A stretch of 64,000 nt of DNA. Source: Erwinia sp. S63 (lineage in GTDB: Bacteria; Pseudomonadota; Gammaproteobacteria; Enterobacterales; Enterobacteriaceae). The position numbers and the translations under genes are program-made. Positions 1 through 10,635 of the stretch are shown in pieces (the stretch's first letter is position 1; each line of letters starts with the position of its first letter). The notes below the pieces were generated by a model, which saw only the letters and a list, made by a program, of their open reading frames with translations, was not told the origin of the DNA and did no database searches. The DNA is taken from contig NZ_JACVUP010000007.1 in NCBI RefSeq assembly GCF_016625195.1, positions 207,915 through 271,914 of the forward strand. The letters run 5' to 3'.

Positions 1-1
1 T

Positions 2-1051
2 CTGTTTACTTTAGTGTTCCTATTTTTTGCCCGTAAAGCAGCTAAAAAAATTGGGCTGGTAGACACACCTAATTCAAGAAAACGACACCATGGCGCCATT
101 CCGTTAGTGGGTGGGATCTCCGTTTATGCGGGGATTTGCTTTGCTTTCGCTATTTCAGATTATTATTTACCCCATGCGGCACTCTATTTAAGTTGCGCAG
201 GGGTGCTGGTGCTGGTGGGGGCACTGGACGATCGGTTCGATATCAGCGTTAAAATCCGCGCATTAGTACAAGCGGCGGTGGCCATCGTGATGATGGTCGG
301 CGCAAAACTGTATCTGCTGAGCCTCGGATTTATCATTGGTCCGGTGGAACTGGTTGTTGGGCCATTTGGCTACGTGCTTACACTGTTCGCTGTTTGGGCC
401 GCCATTAACGCCTTTAACATGGTCGATGGCATCGATGGCTTACTGGGTGGGCTGGCCAGTGTGACCTTCGCCGCCATGGGCATCATCCTCTACTTTGACG
501 GGCAAACCAGTCTTGCGATGTGGTGTTTTGCCATGATCGCCGCCACCATCCCCTATATTTTGCTCAATCTGGGTCTGATTGGCCGCCGCTATAAAGTGTT
601 TATGGGCGATGCAGGCAGCACCATGATTGGCTTCACCATTATCTGGATCCTGCTGGAAACCACCCAGGGTTTGAGCCATCCGATTACGCCGGTCACGGCA
701 CTGTGGCTGATCGCCATTCCGCTGATGGATATGGTGGCGATTATGTATCGCCGCCTGCGTAAGGGAATGAGTCCGTTCTCAGCTGACCGCCAGCACATTC
801 ACCATTTGATCATGCGTGCCGGTTTCACTTCGCGTCAGGCCTTTGTGCTGATTACCGTGGCTGCAGCGCTGTTGGCCGGTATTGGTGTGCTGGGCGAATA
901 CCTTGCCTTCATCCCCGAGTGGGTGATGCTGGTGCTGTTCCTGATGGCCTTTTTCCTTTACGGCTATTGCCTGAAACATGCCTGGCGTGTGGCGCGCAAA
1001 ATCCGTCGTATTAAACGCCGCTGGCAAAGCAGTGGCGAAGATAAAAAATAA
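2..1051 (+). CDS. wecA: WecA, UDP-GlcNAc:undecaprenyl-phosphate GlcNAc-1-phosphate transferase (5' end cut by window)
   Basis: This integral membrane enzyme starts enterobacterial common antigen (and often O antigen) by moving GlcNAc-1-phosphate from UDP-GlcNAc onto undecaprenyl phosphate. The reading frame is open from base 2, so the first roughly 17 residues of a protein that is about 367 residues in E. coli lie outside the window; the GTG at 14 is not the true start. Family motifs are clear: the acidic NMVDGIDG loop, FMGDAGS, and the basic DRQHIHH loop near the C-terminus, between many hydrophobic segments. It heads the wec operon, with wzzE 36 bases downstream. Identification is by family motifs and gene order and is very secure. 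Confidence 0.97.
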   Translation: MFTLVFLFFARKAAKKIGLVDTPNSRKRHHGAIPLVGGISVYAGICFAFAISDYYLPHAALYLSCAGVLVLVGALDDRFDISVKIRALVQAAVAIVMMVGAKLYLLSLGFIIGPVELVVGPFGYVLTLFAVWAAINAFNMVDGIDGLLGGLASVTFAAMGIILYFDGQTSLAMWCFAMIAATIPYILLNLGLIGRRYKVFMGDAGSTMIGFTIIWILLETTQGLSHPITPVTALWLIAIPLMDMVAIMYRRLRKGMSPFSADRQHIHHLIMRAGFTSRQAFVLITVAAALLAGIGVLGEYLAFIPEWVMLVLFLMAFFLYGYCLKHAWRVARKIRRIKRRWQSSGEDKK

Positions 1052-1087
1052 ATTACCCCGATTAGTACCCCGATAAGGACTTTTGTT

Positions 1088-2137
1088 ATGACCTCTGTCG
1101 TTGTGGAGAACGAACTGGATGTGCGCGGCCTTGGCTGCACGCTGTGGCGCGGTAAGCGCTGGATCATCGGCTTTGCGCTGCTGTTTGCCTTATTGGCATG
1201 GCTCGCCTCGATGCTGATGAAGCAAGCATGGAGCACCACCGCCGTTACCGATCGTCCAACGGTTAACATGCTGGGTGATTTCTTTGTACAGCAGCAATTC
1301 CTTAATAATCTCGATGTGCGTAACAATACGCTCAATCTCAACACGCCCGCCCCAACGGTGATGGATGAGGTCTATCAGGAATTCACTATGCAGTTGGCCT
1401 CCTGGGACACGCGCCGTGATTTCTGGCAGCAGACCGATTACTACAAAAGTCGCAAAAGTGGCAATGCGCACAACGATGCCGCGCTGCTGGACGATTTGAT
1501 TACTAATATTCAGTTCACGCCTGCAGATACGGCGCATAACACGCTGGATAACATTAAGCTGATTGCTGAAACCGCCGGTGACGCGAATAACCTGCTGCGC
1601 CAATATATCGCTTATGCCAGCGAACGCGCGGCGCGCCATTTGAATGCGGAGTTGAAGGGTGCATGGCAGGCGCGCAGCGCGCAGCTGCAAGCGCAGGTCA
1701 CTCGTCAGCAGGAAGTGGCACAGGCGGTATTTGATCGCCAGCGTCAACGTATTGAACAGGCCTTAAAGGTCGCAAGTCAGCAGGGCATCAAAGAAAACCG
1801 TGCACCGGCCATTGGCGAAGCGCTGCCTGACAGCGATCGCTTCCTGCTCGGGCAGCAAATGTTGCAGGCTCAGCTCGATACATTGCAAGCCAGCGGGCCC
1901 GCTTACGATTTGAGCTATGATCAGAACAGAGCGATGCTGGGCACGTTGCAGGCAGGCGCGCAGTTGGATAAGCCATTCCAGACTTACCGCTATCTGCGCA
2001 CGCCTGAAGAGCCGGTGTCGCGCGACAGTCCGCGCCGGGTATTTATGATGATCATGTGGGGCGTCATTGGCGCGCTGGTGGGTGCAGGTGTGGCGCTGGT
2101 GCGCCGTCCTCGTCCGACGTCACCAACGAGCCATTAA
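1088..2137 (+). CDS. wzzE: WzzE, ECA chain-length regulator
   Basis: Inner-membrane polysaccharide co-polymerase that sets the modal length of ECA polysaccharide made by WzyE. The 349-residue protein has the Wzz architecture: a transmembrane segment near residues 28-48, a long periplasmic region rich in Gln and Ala helices (coiled-coil-like around residues 190-235), and a second membrane segment near residues 318-340 ending in an Arg/Pro-rich tail. The ATG at 1088 follows a purine-rich stretch (gataagga). It lies between wecA and wecB, the standard position. Confidence 0.95.
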   Translation: MTSVVVENELDVRGLGCTLWRGKRWIIGFALLFALLAWLASMLMKQAWSTTAVTDRPTVNMLGDFFVQQQFLNNLDVRNNTLNLNTPAPTVMDEVYQEFTMQLASWDTRRDFWQQTDYYKSRKSGNAHNDAALLDDLITNIQFTPADTAHNTLDNIKLIAETAGDANNLLRQYIAYASERAARHLNAELKGAWQARSAQLQAQVTRQQEVAQAVFDRQRQRIEQALKVASQQGIKENRAPAIGEALPDSDRFLLGQQMLQAQLDTLQASGPAYDLSYDQNRAMLGTLQAGAQLDKPFQTYRYLRTPEEPVSRDSPRRVFMMIMWGVIGALVGAGVALVRRPRPTSPTSH

Positions 2138-2147
2138 GAGAAGCCAC

Positions 2148-3272
2148 GTGAAAGTTCTGACCGTATTTGGCACGCGTCCTGAGGCGATCAAAATGGCCCC
2201 GCTGGTGCAGGCACTGGCGCAGGACCCGGCGTTTGAATCGCGCCTCTGCGTGACCGCGCAGCATCGTGAAATGCTCGATCAGGTGCTGCGGCTGTTCAAG
2301 CTGCAGCCCGATTACGATCTCAATATCATGCGCCCGGAGCAGGGGCTGACGGAGATCACCAGCCGCATTTTGCAGGGGATGAAAACGGTGCTCGCCGATT
2401 TCCAGCCCGATGTGGTGCTGGTACACGGTGATACCACCACCACCTTTGCTGCTAGCTTAGCCGCTTTTTATCATCAGATTCCGGTGGGGCACGTCGAAGC
2501 CGGATTGCGCACCGGCAACCTGATGTCGCCCTGGCCGGAAGAGGCTAACCGCACGCTAACAGGCCATCTGGCGAGCTATCATTTCACGCCTACCGAAAAC
2601 TCACGCCAGAATCTACTGCGTGAGAATTTGCCCGACACGCGTATTTTTGTCACCGGCAATACGGTGATTGATGCACTGCTGTGGGTGCGCGATCGGGTGC
2701 TGGATGATACCGACCTGAATGCGCGTCTGGCTGCGCGTTATCCGTTCCTTGATGCGGATAAAAAACTGATTCTGGTCACTGGCCATCGCCGTGAAAGTTT
2801 TGGCGGCGGTTTCGAACGGATTTGCAGCGCGCTGGCGCAGATTGCGCGTCAGCATCCGCAGGCGCAGATCGTCTATCCGGTGCACCTCAATCCCAACGTC
2901 AGCGAGCCGGTAAATCGTATCCTGAGCGGCATCGACAATATCATTTTGATTGAGCCGCAAGAGTATTTGCCGTTTGTCTGGTTGATGAATCGTTCCTGGC
3001 TGATCCTCACCGATTCTGGTGGCATTCAGGAAGAAGCGCCGTCGTTGGGTAAACCGGTTCTGGTGATGCGTGATACCACTGAACGCCCGGAAGCCGTGGA
3101 TGCAGGCACAGTGAAACTGGTCGGTACCGATATTAATCGGATTGTCGAAGAAGTCAGCCTGCTGCTACAGGATGAGGAAGCCTGGCAGAGGATGAGTCAC
3201 GCACATAATCCGTATGGCGATGGTCATGCGTGCTCGCGCATCCTGCAGGCACTGAAACAACACAGAGTATAA
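2148..3272 (+). CDS. wecB: WecB, UDP-GlcNAc 2-epimerase
   Basis: Cytosolic enzyme converting UDP-GlcNAc to UDP-ManNAc, the precursor that WecC oxidises. The open frame extends upstream, but the family N-terminus ([14 protein letters not shown]) begins at the GTG at 2148, giving 374 residues against about 376 in E. coli, so a GTG start is chosen; it lies 10 bases after the wzzE stop. Residues known to be essential in the family are present at the same numbers: D95 (in HGD), E117, E131 and H213 (in TGHRRESFG). Confidence 0.96.
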   Translation: MKVLTVFGTRPEAIKMAPLVQALAQDPAFESRLCVTAQHREMLDQVLRLFKLQPDYDLNIMRPEQGLTEITSRILQGMKTVLADFQPDVVLVHGDTTTTFAASLAAFYHQIPVGHVEAGLRTGNLMSPWPEEANRTLTGHLASYHFTPTENSRQNLLRENLPDTRIFVTGNTVIDALLWVRDRVLDDTDLNARLAARYPFLDADKKLILVTGHRRESFGGGFERICSALAQIARQHPQAQIVYPVHLNPNVSEPVNRILSGIDNIILIEPQEYLPFVWLMNRSWLILTDSGGIQEEAPSLGKPVLVMRDTTERPEAVDAGTVKLVGTDINRIVEEVSLLLQDEEAWQRMSHAHNPYGDGHACSRILQALKQHRV

Positions 3273-3274
3273 TT

Positions 3275-4534
3275 ATGCGTTTTGAAACCATTTCCGTTAT
3301 CGGACTGGGCTACATTGGGCTGCCAACGGCGGCCGTTTTTGCCTCAAAGGGAAAAAAAGTGATCGGCGTGGATATCAATATCCGCGCGGTCGAGACCATT
3401 AATCGCGGCGACATTCACATTGTGGAGCCGGAGTTAGGTGACGTGGTGCGTGAAGCCGTGCAGGCAGGTTTCCTGCGAGCTACCACGCAAGCCGAAGCTG
3501 CGGATGCCTTCTTAATCGCCGTACCCACGCCGTTTATCGGCGATCATCAGCCGGATCTGAGCTACGTACAGGCAGCCGCGCTGTCGATTGCACCGGTGCT
3601 GAAAACCGGCGATTTGGTGATCCTCGAATCGACCTCACCGGTTGGCGCGACCGAGCAGATGGCTGGCTGGCTAGCGGAGGCACGTCCTGATCTGTGTTTC
3701 CCGCAGCACGGTGATGACTGTGACGTGTTTATCGCTTACTGTCCGGAGCGCGTGCTGCCCGGCAAAGTGATGGTGGAACTGCTGGACAACGATCGTGTGA
3801 TTGGCGGCATGACGCCCGCCTGCTCAGCGCGTGCCAGCGAACTGTATCGCATCTTCCTGCGCGGTGAATGTGTGGAAACCAACGCGCGTACCGCTGAGAT
3901 GTGCAAACTCACCGAGAACAGCTTCCGTGATGTGAACATCGCGTTCGCCAATGAGCTGTCGCTGATCTGCGCGGAACAGAACATCAACGTGTGGGAATTG
4001 ATTGCGCTGGCGAACCGCCATCCACGCGTCAACATTCTGCAGCCGGGACCAGGCGTTGGCGGTCACTGTATCGCTGTCGATCCCTGGTTTATCGTGGCGC
4101 AGAATCCGGAACTGGCGCGTCTGATTCGTACCGCGCGTGAAGTGAATGATGCCAAACCCACCTGGGTGTTGGAGCAGGTCAAACAGCAGTTGGCGGATTG
4201 CCTGACTACCAGCGGCAAACGTGCTTCTGAGGTAACGATTGCCTGCTTCGGCCTGGCGTTTAAACCGAACATTGATGATTTGCGTGAAAGCCCGGCGATG
4301 ACAGTGGCGCACCTGATTGCCGAGTGGCACAGCGGCAGCACGCTGGTGGTTGAACCGCATGTGGCAGAAATCCCTGCACGACTGGCCCATGAAGCGGCTC
4401 TGGTTTCCACTCAGGATGCATTGCAGCAGGCAGATATCATCGTGATGCTGGTTGATCACGCGCAGTTCCGCGCCATCGATGCCAGCGAGATCACGCAGCA
4501 GTGGATTATCGATACCAAAGGTGTCTGGCGATGA
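3275..4534 (+). CDS. wecC: WecC, UDP-ManNAc dehydrogenase
   Basis: NAD-dependent four-electron oxidation of UDP-ManNAc to UDP-ManNAcA, the acidic sugar of ECA. The ATG at 3275, two bases after the wecB stop, gives 419 residues, close to the family length. The N-terminal Rossmann motif GLGYIG lies near residues 9-14. The catalytic-cysteine segment [15 protein letters not shown] is present about two-thirds along, as in the UDP-glucose/GDP-mannose dehydrogenase family. Its stop overlaps the rffG start (ATGA), implying translational coupling. Confidence 0.96.
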   Translation: MRFETISVIGLGYIGLPTAAVFASKGKKVIGVDINIRAVETINRGDIHIVEPELGDVVREAVQAGFLRATTQAEAADAFLIAVPTPFIGDHQPDLSYVQAAALSIAPVLKTGDLVILESTSPVGATEQMAGWLAEARPDLCFPQHGDDCDVFIAYCPERVLPGKVMVELLDNDRVIGGMTPACSARASELYRIFLRGECVETNARTAEMCKLTENSFRDVNIAFANELSLICAEQNINVWELIALANRHPRVNILQPGPGVGGHCIAVDPWFIVAQNPELARLIRTAREVNDAKPTWVLEQVKQQLADCLTTSGKRASEVTIACFGLAFKPNIDDLRESPAMTVAHLIAEWHSGSTLVVEPHVAEIPARLAHEAALVSTQDALQQADIIVMLVDHAQFRAIDASEITQQWIIDTKGVWR

Positions 4535-5607
4535 AACAGTTCCTGGTGACAGGTGGCGCAGGCTTTATTGGTTCCGCACTGGTGCGATTTCTGATTGAGC
4601 ATACCGACCATCAGGTGGTGGTGGTGGATAAACTCAGCTACGCAGGCAACTTAGCCTCTCTGGCTTCAATACATAATAATGCGCGCTATGCCTTTGAGCA
4701 GGTGGATATTTGCGACCGAGCCGAACTGGACCGTGTCATGGCCCAATATCAACCGGATTGCATTATGCATCTGGCCGCAGAAAGCCATGTGGATCGCTCG
4801 ATTGATGGCCCGATTGCATTCATCGAAACCAATATCGTGGGCACCTATCAGTTACTGGAAGCCGCACGCCATTACTGGAATGGCATGGCGGATGAGCGTA
4901 AAAAAGGCTTTATCTTCCATCACATTTCCACTGACGAAGTGTTTGGCGATTTGCATGGCAGCGATGATTTCTTTACCGAAACCACGCCGTATGCGCCCAG
5001 CAGCCCTTATTCAGCGACGAAAGCCAGCAGCGATCATTTGGTTCGCGCCTGGTTACGCACTTACGGCTTGCCGATCATCGTCACCAACTGTTCGAACAAT
5101 TATGGCCCTTATCACTTTCCTGAAAAATTGATTCCACTGACTATCATCAATGCGTTGGCGGGTAAGCCTTTGCCGGTGTATGGCAACGGCAGCCAGATTC
5201 GCGATTGGCTGTATGTAGAGGATCATGCGCGAGCACTCTACAGTGTGGTGAGCAGCGGCAAAGTGGGTGAAACCTATAATATTGGTGGTCACAACGAACG
5301 CCGTAATATTGAGGTGGTGGAAACCCTGTGCGATCTGCTGGACGAACTGGCACCGCAGCAGCGCGCCACGCATCTGACGCGCTATCGAGATCTGATCACT
5401 TTTGTCACCGATCGTCCCGGTCACGATCTGCGTTACGCCATCGACGCCAGCAAAATTGCGCGTGAGTTAGGCTGGACGCCGCAGGAAACCTTCGAAAGTG
5501 GCATTCGCAAAACCGTGCAGTGGTATTTGGCAAACCCACAGTGGTGGCAGGCGATTCTCAACGGTAGCTATCGTGGCGAGCGGTTGGGTTTAACCACGCC
5601 GCGCTGA
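4531..5607 (+). CDS. rffG: RffG, dTDP-glucose 4,6-dehydratase
   Basis: Second step from glucose-1-phosphate towards dTDP-Fuc4NAc, the third ECA sugar: NAD-dependent 4,6-dehydration of dTDP-glucose. The ATG at 4531 overlaps the wecC stop by four bases; the frame upstream of it is read-through of wecC sequence. The 358-residue SDR protein shows the nucleotide-binding GGAGFIG at residues 8-14, the catalytic T-D-E at 134-136 and the YSATK pair Y160/K164. E. coli also has a paralogue (rfbB); position inside the wec operon identifies this copy as rffG. Confidence 0.95.
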   Translation: MKQFLVTGGAGFIGSALVRFLIEHTDHQVVVVDKLSYAGNLASLASIHNNARYAFEQVDICDRAELDRVMAQYQPDCIMHLAAESHVDRSIDGPIAFIETNIVGTYQLLEAARHYWNGMADERKKGFIFHHISTDEVFGDLHGSDDFFTETTPYAPSSPYSATKASSDHLVRAWLRTYGLPIIVTNCSNNYGPYHFPEKLIPLTIINALAGKPLPVYGNGSQIRDWLYVEDHARALYSVVSSGKVGETYNIGGHNERRNIEVVETLCDLLDELAPQQRATHLTRYRDLITFVTDRPGHDLRYAIDASKIARELGWTPQETFESGIRKTVQWYLANPQWWQAILNGSYRGERLGLTTPR

Positions 5608-5630
5608 GGCGCAATACAGGAGCAGCAACG

Positions 5631-6512
5631 ATGAAAGGTATCATCCTGGCGGGCGGTTCGGGTACGCGTTTGCACCCTATTACTCGCGCTATCTCAAAGC
5701 AGCTACTGCCGGTTTACGACAAACCGATGATCTACTATCCGCTGTCGGTGCTGATGCTGGCGGGGATCCGCGAGGTCCTGATTATCACCACGCCGGAAGA
5801 TCGCGCGCACTTTGAGCGTTTGCTCGGTGATGGCAGCGAGTTCGGCCTGCAGCTGCAGTATGCTGAGCAACCCAGCCCCGATGGTCTGGCGCAGGCGTTT
5901 ATCATTGGTGAGTCCTTTATTGGCAATGACAGCTGCTGTCTGGTGCTGGGCGACAATCTCTATTTTGGCCAGGGCTTCAGTCCAAAACTGAAAAAAGTGG
6001 CTGCGCGCAGTAGCGGTGCCACGGTGTTTGCCTATCAGGTGATGGATCCCGAGCGGTTTGGTGTGGTGGAGTTTGATGACGACTTCAATGCGCTTTCCAT
6101 CGAGGAGAAGCCGCAACAACCCAAATCACGTTGGGCGGTAACCGGCCTCTACTTCTACGACAATCGCGTGGTGGAGTTTGCCAAACAGGTGCAGCCTTCT
6201 GCACGAGGCGAGCTGGAAATCACCGCGATTAACCAGATGTATCTTGAGCAGGGTGAACTCTCTGTCGAGTTACTGGGACGCGGTTTTGCCTGGCTGGATA
6301 CCGGTACACACGACAGTCTGATTGAAGCGAGTATGTTTGTGCAGACCGTGGAGAAACGTCAGGGCTTTAAAATTGCCTGTCTGGAAGAGATTGCGTGGCG
6401 CAACGGTTGGCTAAGTGACGAACAGTTGCTGGCGGCGGCGCAAGCGTTGACCAAAACCGGCTACGGCCAATACCTGATGGATGTTCTCCATGCCCGTCCT
6501 CGTCAGTATTAA
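5631..6512 (+). CDS. rffH: RffH, glucose-1-phosphate thymidylyltransferase
   Basis: Makes dTDP-glucose from dTTP and glucose-1-phosphate for the Fuc4NAc branch of ECA. The protein has 293 residues, the E. coli length, with the nucleotidyltransferase signature [11 protein letters not shown] near residues 8-18 and a metal-binding LGDN near residue 110. The start at 5631 follows a good ribosome binding site (caggagcagcaacg). Its 3' end overlaps wecD by 23 bases. The paralogue rfbA/rmlA is the alternative, but context points to rffH. Confidence 0.95.
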   Translation: MKGIILAGGSGTRLHPITRAISKQLLPVYDKPMIYYPLSVLMLAGIREVLIITTPEDRAHFERLLGDGSEFGLQLQYAEQPSPDGLAQAFIIGESFIGNDSCCLVLGDNLYFGQGFSPKLKKVAARSSGATVFAYQVMDPERFGVVEFDDDFNALSIEEKPQQPKSRWAVTGLYFYDNRVVEFAKQVQPSARGELEITAINQMYLEQGELSVELLGRGFAWLDTGTHDSLIEASMFVQTVEKRQGFKIACLEEIAWRNGWLSDEQLLAAAQALTKTGYGQYLMDVLHARPRQY

Positions 6513-7188
6513 TCCCCTTGCGTGGGAAAGCGATTTCTTTGGCGTGAACAGTGCGCGTATTGAGCTGGATGGCGACTGTGCCCTGGGCGAAGTGCTGCAG
6601 CAGTCAGATATGTTGTGGCAGGCCAAAGTGCCTGCCGAGCGTACCGATGCTATCGATGCCTTGAGTCAGCACGGTTTTCAGCTGGTGGAAGGTGAGGCCG
6701 ATCTTGCCATCAATATCAAACGCACCGAGCGCCAGGCCGGCGTACGCATTGCGCGTGAAGCGCAGATCCCGGCATTACGTGAGGCGGCAGCGCATGCGTT
6801 TCGACAAAGTCGTTTTCGTGCGCCTTGGTTTAACGCCGATGACAGCGGTCGCTTCTATGCACAGTGGATTGAAAACGCGGTGCGCGGCACCTTTGATCAC
6901 CAATGTCTGGTGGCCAGCGACGAAGCCGGTCAATTACAAGGCTTTGTCTCGATGCGTGAAGTCAACGGTGATGCGCGCATCGGCCTGCTTGCCGTACAGC
7001 CCGAAGCGCAAGGGCAGGGCATTGGCCAGCGTTTGCTGCTGGCGGCAGCAGATTGGGGCCGCGTGCGGCAGCTGGAACGACTGCGCGTCGCGACCCAGCT
7101 TAGCAATCTCACGGCGATGCGCCTCTATTTACGCAGCGGTGCTCGCCTCGAAAGCACCGCTTACTGGTTTTACAGGAAAGCCCCATGA
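6490..7188 (+). CDS. wecD: WecD, dTDP-4-amino-4,6-dideoxy-D-galactose N-acetyltransferase
   Basis: Acetylates the amino group of dTDP-Fuc4N to give dTDP-Fuc4NAc. The start at 6490 ([14 protein letters not shown]) aligns with the E. coli N-terminus; an in-frame ATG at 6481 would add three residues. Length 232 residues against about 224. The C-terminal half carries the GNAT acetyl-CoA loop ([18 protein letters not shown]). The gene begins inside the end of rffH and its stop overlaps the wecE ATG. The N-terminal half is the less conserved part, as is usual in WecD. Confidence 0.93.
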   Translation: MPVLVSINPLAWESDFFGVNSARIELDGDCALGEVLQQSDMLWQAKVPAERTDAIDALSQHGFQLVEGEADLAINIKRTERQAGVRIAREAQIPALREAAAHAFRQSRFRAPWFNADDSGRFYAQWIENAVRGTFDHQCLVASDEAGQLQGFVSMREVNGDARIGLLAVQPEAQGQGIGQRLLLAAADWGRVRQLERLRVATQLSNLTAMRLYLRSGARLESTAYWFYRKAP

Positions 7189-8315
7189 TCCCATTTAATG
7201 CGCCGCCGATTGTCGGCAGCGAAGTTGAATACATGCAGTCGGCGATGGCCAGCGGCAAACTCTGCGGTGACGGTGGCTTTACCCGTCGCTGTCAGCAGTG
7301 GATGGAGCAGCATTTTGGCAGCAAAAAGGTGCTGCTGACGCCATCCTGCACCGCCTCACTGGAAATGGCCGCGCTATTAATCGATATCCAGCCCGGCGAT
7401 GAAGTGATCATGCCGAGTTATACCTTTGTCTCTACCGCCAATGCTTTTGTGCTGCGCGGTGCCGTGATCGTGTTCGTCGATGTGCGTCCCGACACGCTGA
7501 ACATTGATGAAACCCTGATTGAAGCAGCGATCACCGAGAAAACCCGCGCGATCGTGCCGGTGCACTACGCGGGCGTCGCGTGCGAGATGGATAGCATCAT
7601 GGCGCTGGCGGCGAAGCATCAATTGTTTGTGATTGAGGATGCGGCACAAGGGGTGATGTCGCAGTACAAGGGGCGTGCGCTGGGCACTATTGGCCATATT
7701 GGCTGCTTCAGCTTCCATGAAACCAAAAACTACACTGCCGGTGGCGAAGGTGGTGCGACGCTGATTAATGACGCGAAGCTGGTGGAGCGCGCGGAGATCA
7801 TCCGTGAAAAAGGCACCAACCGTAGCCAGTTCTTCCGTGGTCAGGTGGATAAATACACCTGGCGCGATATCGGTTCGAGCTATTTGATGGCAGATCTGCA
7901 AGCTGCCTATCTGTGGGCGCAACTCGAAGCGGCTGAGCGTATTAACCAGCAGCGTTTGCGCCTGTGGCAGCGCTATTATGATGCCCTGCAACCGCTGGCG
8001 GCGGCGGGACGCATCGAGCTACCGGTGGTGCCGGTTAATTGCCTTCACAACGCGCACATGTTTTACATCAAACTGCGCGACAGCGACGACCGCCAGGCGC
8101 TGATCAACTGGATGAAAGAGGCGGAAATCCTCACGGTGTTCCACTACATTCCCTTGCACTCCTCGCCAGCCGGTGAACGTTTTGGTCGCTTCCACGGCGA
8201 TGACCGCTTCACCACCAAAGAGAGTGAGCGCCTGCTGCGCCTGCCTCTGTTCTATAACCTGTCGGATAACAATCAGCGTACCGTTATCAGCTCGCTGTTG
8301 AGTTTCTTTGCCTGA
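7185..8315 (+). CDS. wecE: WecE, dTDP-4-amino-4,6-dideoxygalactose transaminase
   Basis: PLP-dependent aminotransferase making dTDP-Fuc4N from the 4-keto-6-deoxy sugar and glutamate, directly upstream of the WecD step. The 376-residue protein belongs to the DegT/DnrJ/EryC1/StrS family. The PLP-binding lysine is K181 in FHETKNYTAGGEGG, and the cofactor-contacting EDAAQG lies at 151-156. The ATG at 7185 overlaps the wecD stop (ATGA) and its own stop overlaps the wzxE ATG by one base. Confidence 0.96.
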   Translation: MIPFNAPPIVGSEVEYMQSAMASGKLCGDGGFTRRCQQWMEQHFGSKKVLLTPSCTASLEMAALLIDIQPGDEVIMPSYTFVSTANAFVLRGAVIVFVDVRPDTLNIDETLIEAAITEKTRAIVPVHYAGVACEMDSIMALAAKHQLFVIEDAAQGVMSQYKGRALGTIGHIGCFSFHETKNYTAGGEGGATLINDAKLVERAEIIREKGTNRSQFFRGQVDKYTWRDIGSSYLMADLQAAYLWAQLEAAERINQQRLRLWQRYYDALQPLAAAGRIELPVVPVNCLHNAHMFYIKLRDSDDRQALINWMKEAEILTVFHYIPLHSSPAGERFGRFHGDDRFTTKESERLLRLPLFYNLSDNNQRTVISSLLSFFA

Positions 8316-9568
8316 TGTCGTTAGCCAAAGCTTCAGTCTGGACAGCCTCATCGACGTTGGTAAAAATCATTGCCGGTCTGCTGGTGGTGAAACTGCTGGC
8401 GGTCAGCTTCGGGCCGGAAGGGGTTGGCCAGGCCGGTAACTTTCGCCAGCTGATTACCGTATTGGGTGTATTGGCCGGGGCGGGCATTTTCAACGGCGTG
8501 ACCACTTACATCGCGCAATTCCAGCAGCAGCCGGAGCAACTGCGTGCCGTGACCGGTACGGCATCGACCATGGTGATCGGCTTTTCCACGCTGGTGGCGC
8601 TGGTGTTCTTGCTGGCGGCGGGGCCGATTAGCCATGCGCTGTTTGGTCGTGACGACTATGCCAACGTGGTTCGCATCGTGGCCTTTCTGCAGTTTGGGAT
8701 TGCCTGGGCCAACCTGACGCTGGCCTTGCTCAAAGGCTTCCGCGATGCGCGCGGCAATGCGCTGGCGTTGATTATCGGCAGCCTGGTGGGCGTGCTGGGC
8801 TATGTATTGTGCTGGTGGCTGGGTGGATATGCCGGAGCGTTAGTCGGCTTAGCACTGGTACCTGCACTGTTGGTGTTCCCGGCATTACTGATGCTGCGAC
8901 GTCATCGTCAGGTGCTGCCACTGCGTTGGTTAAAACCGAGCTGGCAGCCGGATTTGGCGCGAAATCTGGCAAAATTCACCCTGATGGCGCTGATCACCTC
9001 CGTAACCCTGCCGGTGGCCTGGGTGATGATGCGTAATCTGCTGGCCGAACAGCAGGGTTGGGCGCAGGTGGGCTTGTGGCAGGGCGTGACCAGTATATCC
9101 GATGCCTATCTGCAATTTATCACGGCGACTTTTAGTGTCTGGTTATTGCCGACGCTGGCGCGACTGGAAAGTAAACCGCAGATTGCACGTGAAATTGGGC
9201 GTGCGCTACGTTTTGTTCTGCCCGCGGTGGCTGCGGCCAGCTTTTGCGTGTGGTTACTGCGTGATGTCGCCATTTGGCTGCTGTTTTCTCCGCAGTTTGC
9301 CGCGATGCGCGACCTGTTTGTCTGGCAGTTGTGTGGAGACGTCTTTAAAGTCGGCGCCTATGTTTTCGGATACCTGGTGATCGCCAAAGCTTCACTGCGC
9401 TTTTATATTTTGACGGAAATCAGCCAGTTTGTGCTGCTGACCGCGTTCTCACATTGGCTGATTCCCTTACATGGAACCGCCGGAGCCGCACAAGCCTATA
9501 TGGCGACTTACGTGCTCTACTTCGCCCTTTGCTGTGGCGCCTTTATGATTTATTGCCGGAAAAAATGA
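8315..9568 (+). CDS. wzxE: WzxE, lipid III (ECA repeat unit) flippase
   Basis: Moves undecaprenyl-linked ECA trisaccharide across the inner membrane. The 417-residue protein is hydrophobic over nearly its whole length with about twelve predicted membrane segments, typical of the polysaccharide-transporter (MOP) superfamily. The N-terminal motif (AKASVWTASSTLVKIIAGL) is the family start. One-base overlap with wecE and four-base overlap with wecF fit coupled translation. Assignment rests on topology, N-terminal similarity and operon position. Confidence 0.94.
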   Translation: MSLAKASVWTASSTLVKIIAGLLVVKLLAVSFGPEGVGQAGNFRQLITVLGVLAGAGIFNGVTTYIAQFQQQPEQLRAVTGTASTMVIGFSTLVALVFLLAAGPISHALFGRDDYANVVRIVAFLQFGIAWANLTLALLKGFRDARGNALALIIGSLVGVLGYVLCWWLGGYAGALVGLALVPALLVFPALLMLRRHRQVLPLRWLKPSWQPDLARNLAKFTLMALITSVTLPVAWVMMRNLLAEQQGWAQVGLWQGVTSISDAYLQFITATFSVWLLPTLARLESKPQIAREIGRALRFVLPAVAAASFCVWLLRDVAIWLLFSPQFAAMRDLFVWQLCGDVFKVGAYVFGYLVIAKASLRFYILTEISQFVLLTAFSHWLIPLHGTAGAAQAYMATYVLYFALCCGAFMIYCRKK

Positions 9569-10635
9569 CTTTATTTCACGTGCTGGGATCGGATATCCCA
9601 CATCATAACCATACGGTGTTGCGCTTCTTTAATGAGGTGATGAGCACCGAATTGCCGGCTGCTGGACCGCGCCAGTTTATGGTGGTGACTTCAACGCCTG
9701 AAGCGCTGCAGGCTTATACCGCGCTGCAGATCGAAACCTATCCCAGCAAACGTGCGCTGGCACAGGCGGTGATAGCCCGCGCGGCTGACCGCGCGCAACG
9801 CTTCTTCTTTCACGGCCAGTTCAATCCGCAAATTTGGCTGGCTTTGCTCAGCGGTAAATTACGACGTCAGCAGGCGTTCTGGCATATCTGGGGTGCGGAT
9901 CTGTATGAAGAAGGGCGTGGCCTGAAGTATCAGTTGTTTTATCTGCTGCGCCGTATGGCACAGCGTCGCATTGCTCACGTGTTCGCAACGCGTGGGGATT
10001 TGCACGCTTTTCAGCAACGCCATCCGCGTGTGCCTACTTCACTGCTTTATTTCCCAACCCGCATGCCCGATGCCGCAGTGCCGGGCGGTAGCGCGACCGG
10101 TGATTTCACCGTGCTGCTGGGCAATTCCGGCGATCGCAGCAACAACCATATTGAAGGCTTGCAGGCGATTCGAGCGCAGTTTGGCGATCGGGTGAAAATA
10201 CTGGTCCCGCTGGGCTACCCGGAAAATAATCATGAGTACATCGAAGAGATCAACACGGCCGCGCAGCGCCTGTTCCCCCAAGGTCAGGTAACCTTATTGC
10301 GCGACAAGTTAGATTTTGACACCTATCTGCAATTGCTCAGCGACTGTCAGCTCGGCTATTTTATGTTCGAGCGCCAGCAGGGTATTGGCACCTTATGTTT
10401 GCTGATTCAGGCCAATATTCCCTTTGTGCTAAATCGCAAAAATCCGTTCTGGCGCGACCTCAGCGAACAAGGACTGCCGGTGCTGTTTAGCGAAGATGCG
10501 CTGGATGCGTCGAGCGTGGCTGAAGCCCAGCGGCAGCTGGTGCAGTGTGATAAATCCGCGATTGCCTTCTTTGCCCCTGGTTATCTGGCTGGCTGGCGCA
10601 ACGCGTTGATCCTGAGTGAAAGGGAGAGAACATGA
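9565..10635 (+). CDS. wecF: WecF, Fuc4NAc transferase (lipid III synthase)
   Basis: Adds the third sugar, Fuc4NAc, to lipid II of ECA at the cytosolic face of the inner membrane. The open frame begins far upstream within wzxE, but the conserved N-terminus ([20 protein letters not shown]) begins at the ATG at 9565, which overlaps the wzxE stop. This gives 356 residues against about 359 in E. coli. Conserved blocks [25 protein letters not shown] and [13 protein letters not shown] [13 protein letters not shown] are present. Confidence 0.95.
   Translation: MTLFHVLGSDIPHHNHTVLRFFNEVMSTELPAAGPRQFMVVTSTPEALQAYTALQIETYPSKRALAQAVIARAADRAQRFFFHGQFNPQIWLALLSGKLRRQQAFWHIWGADLYEEGRGLKYQLFYLLRRMAQRRIAHVFATRGDLHAFQQRHPRVPTSLLYFPTRMPDAAVPGGSATGDFTVLLGNSGDRSNNHIEGLQAIRAQFGDRVKILVPLGYPENNHEYIEEINTAAQRLFPQGQVTLLRDKLDFDTYLQLLSDCQLGYFMFERQQGIGTLCLLIQANIPFVLNRKNPFWRDLSEQGLPVLFSEDALDASSVAEAQRQLVQCDKSAIAFFAPGYLAGWRNALILSERERT

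Noticed and set aside
9454..9564. N-terminal extension of wecF
   Set aside because: It is a read-through of wzxE in another frame; the conserved N-terminus begins at 9565.
10084..10093. GGCGGTAGCG, the ops core, inside wecF
   Set aside because: The T that follows in ops is replaced and the site is mid-gene; ops elements normally lie in leaders.
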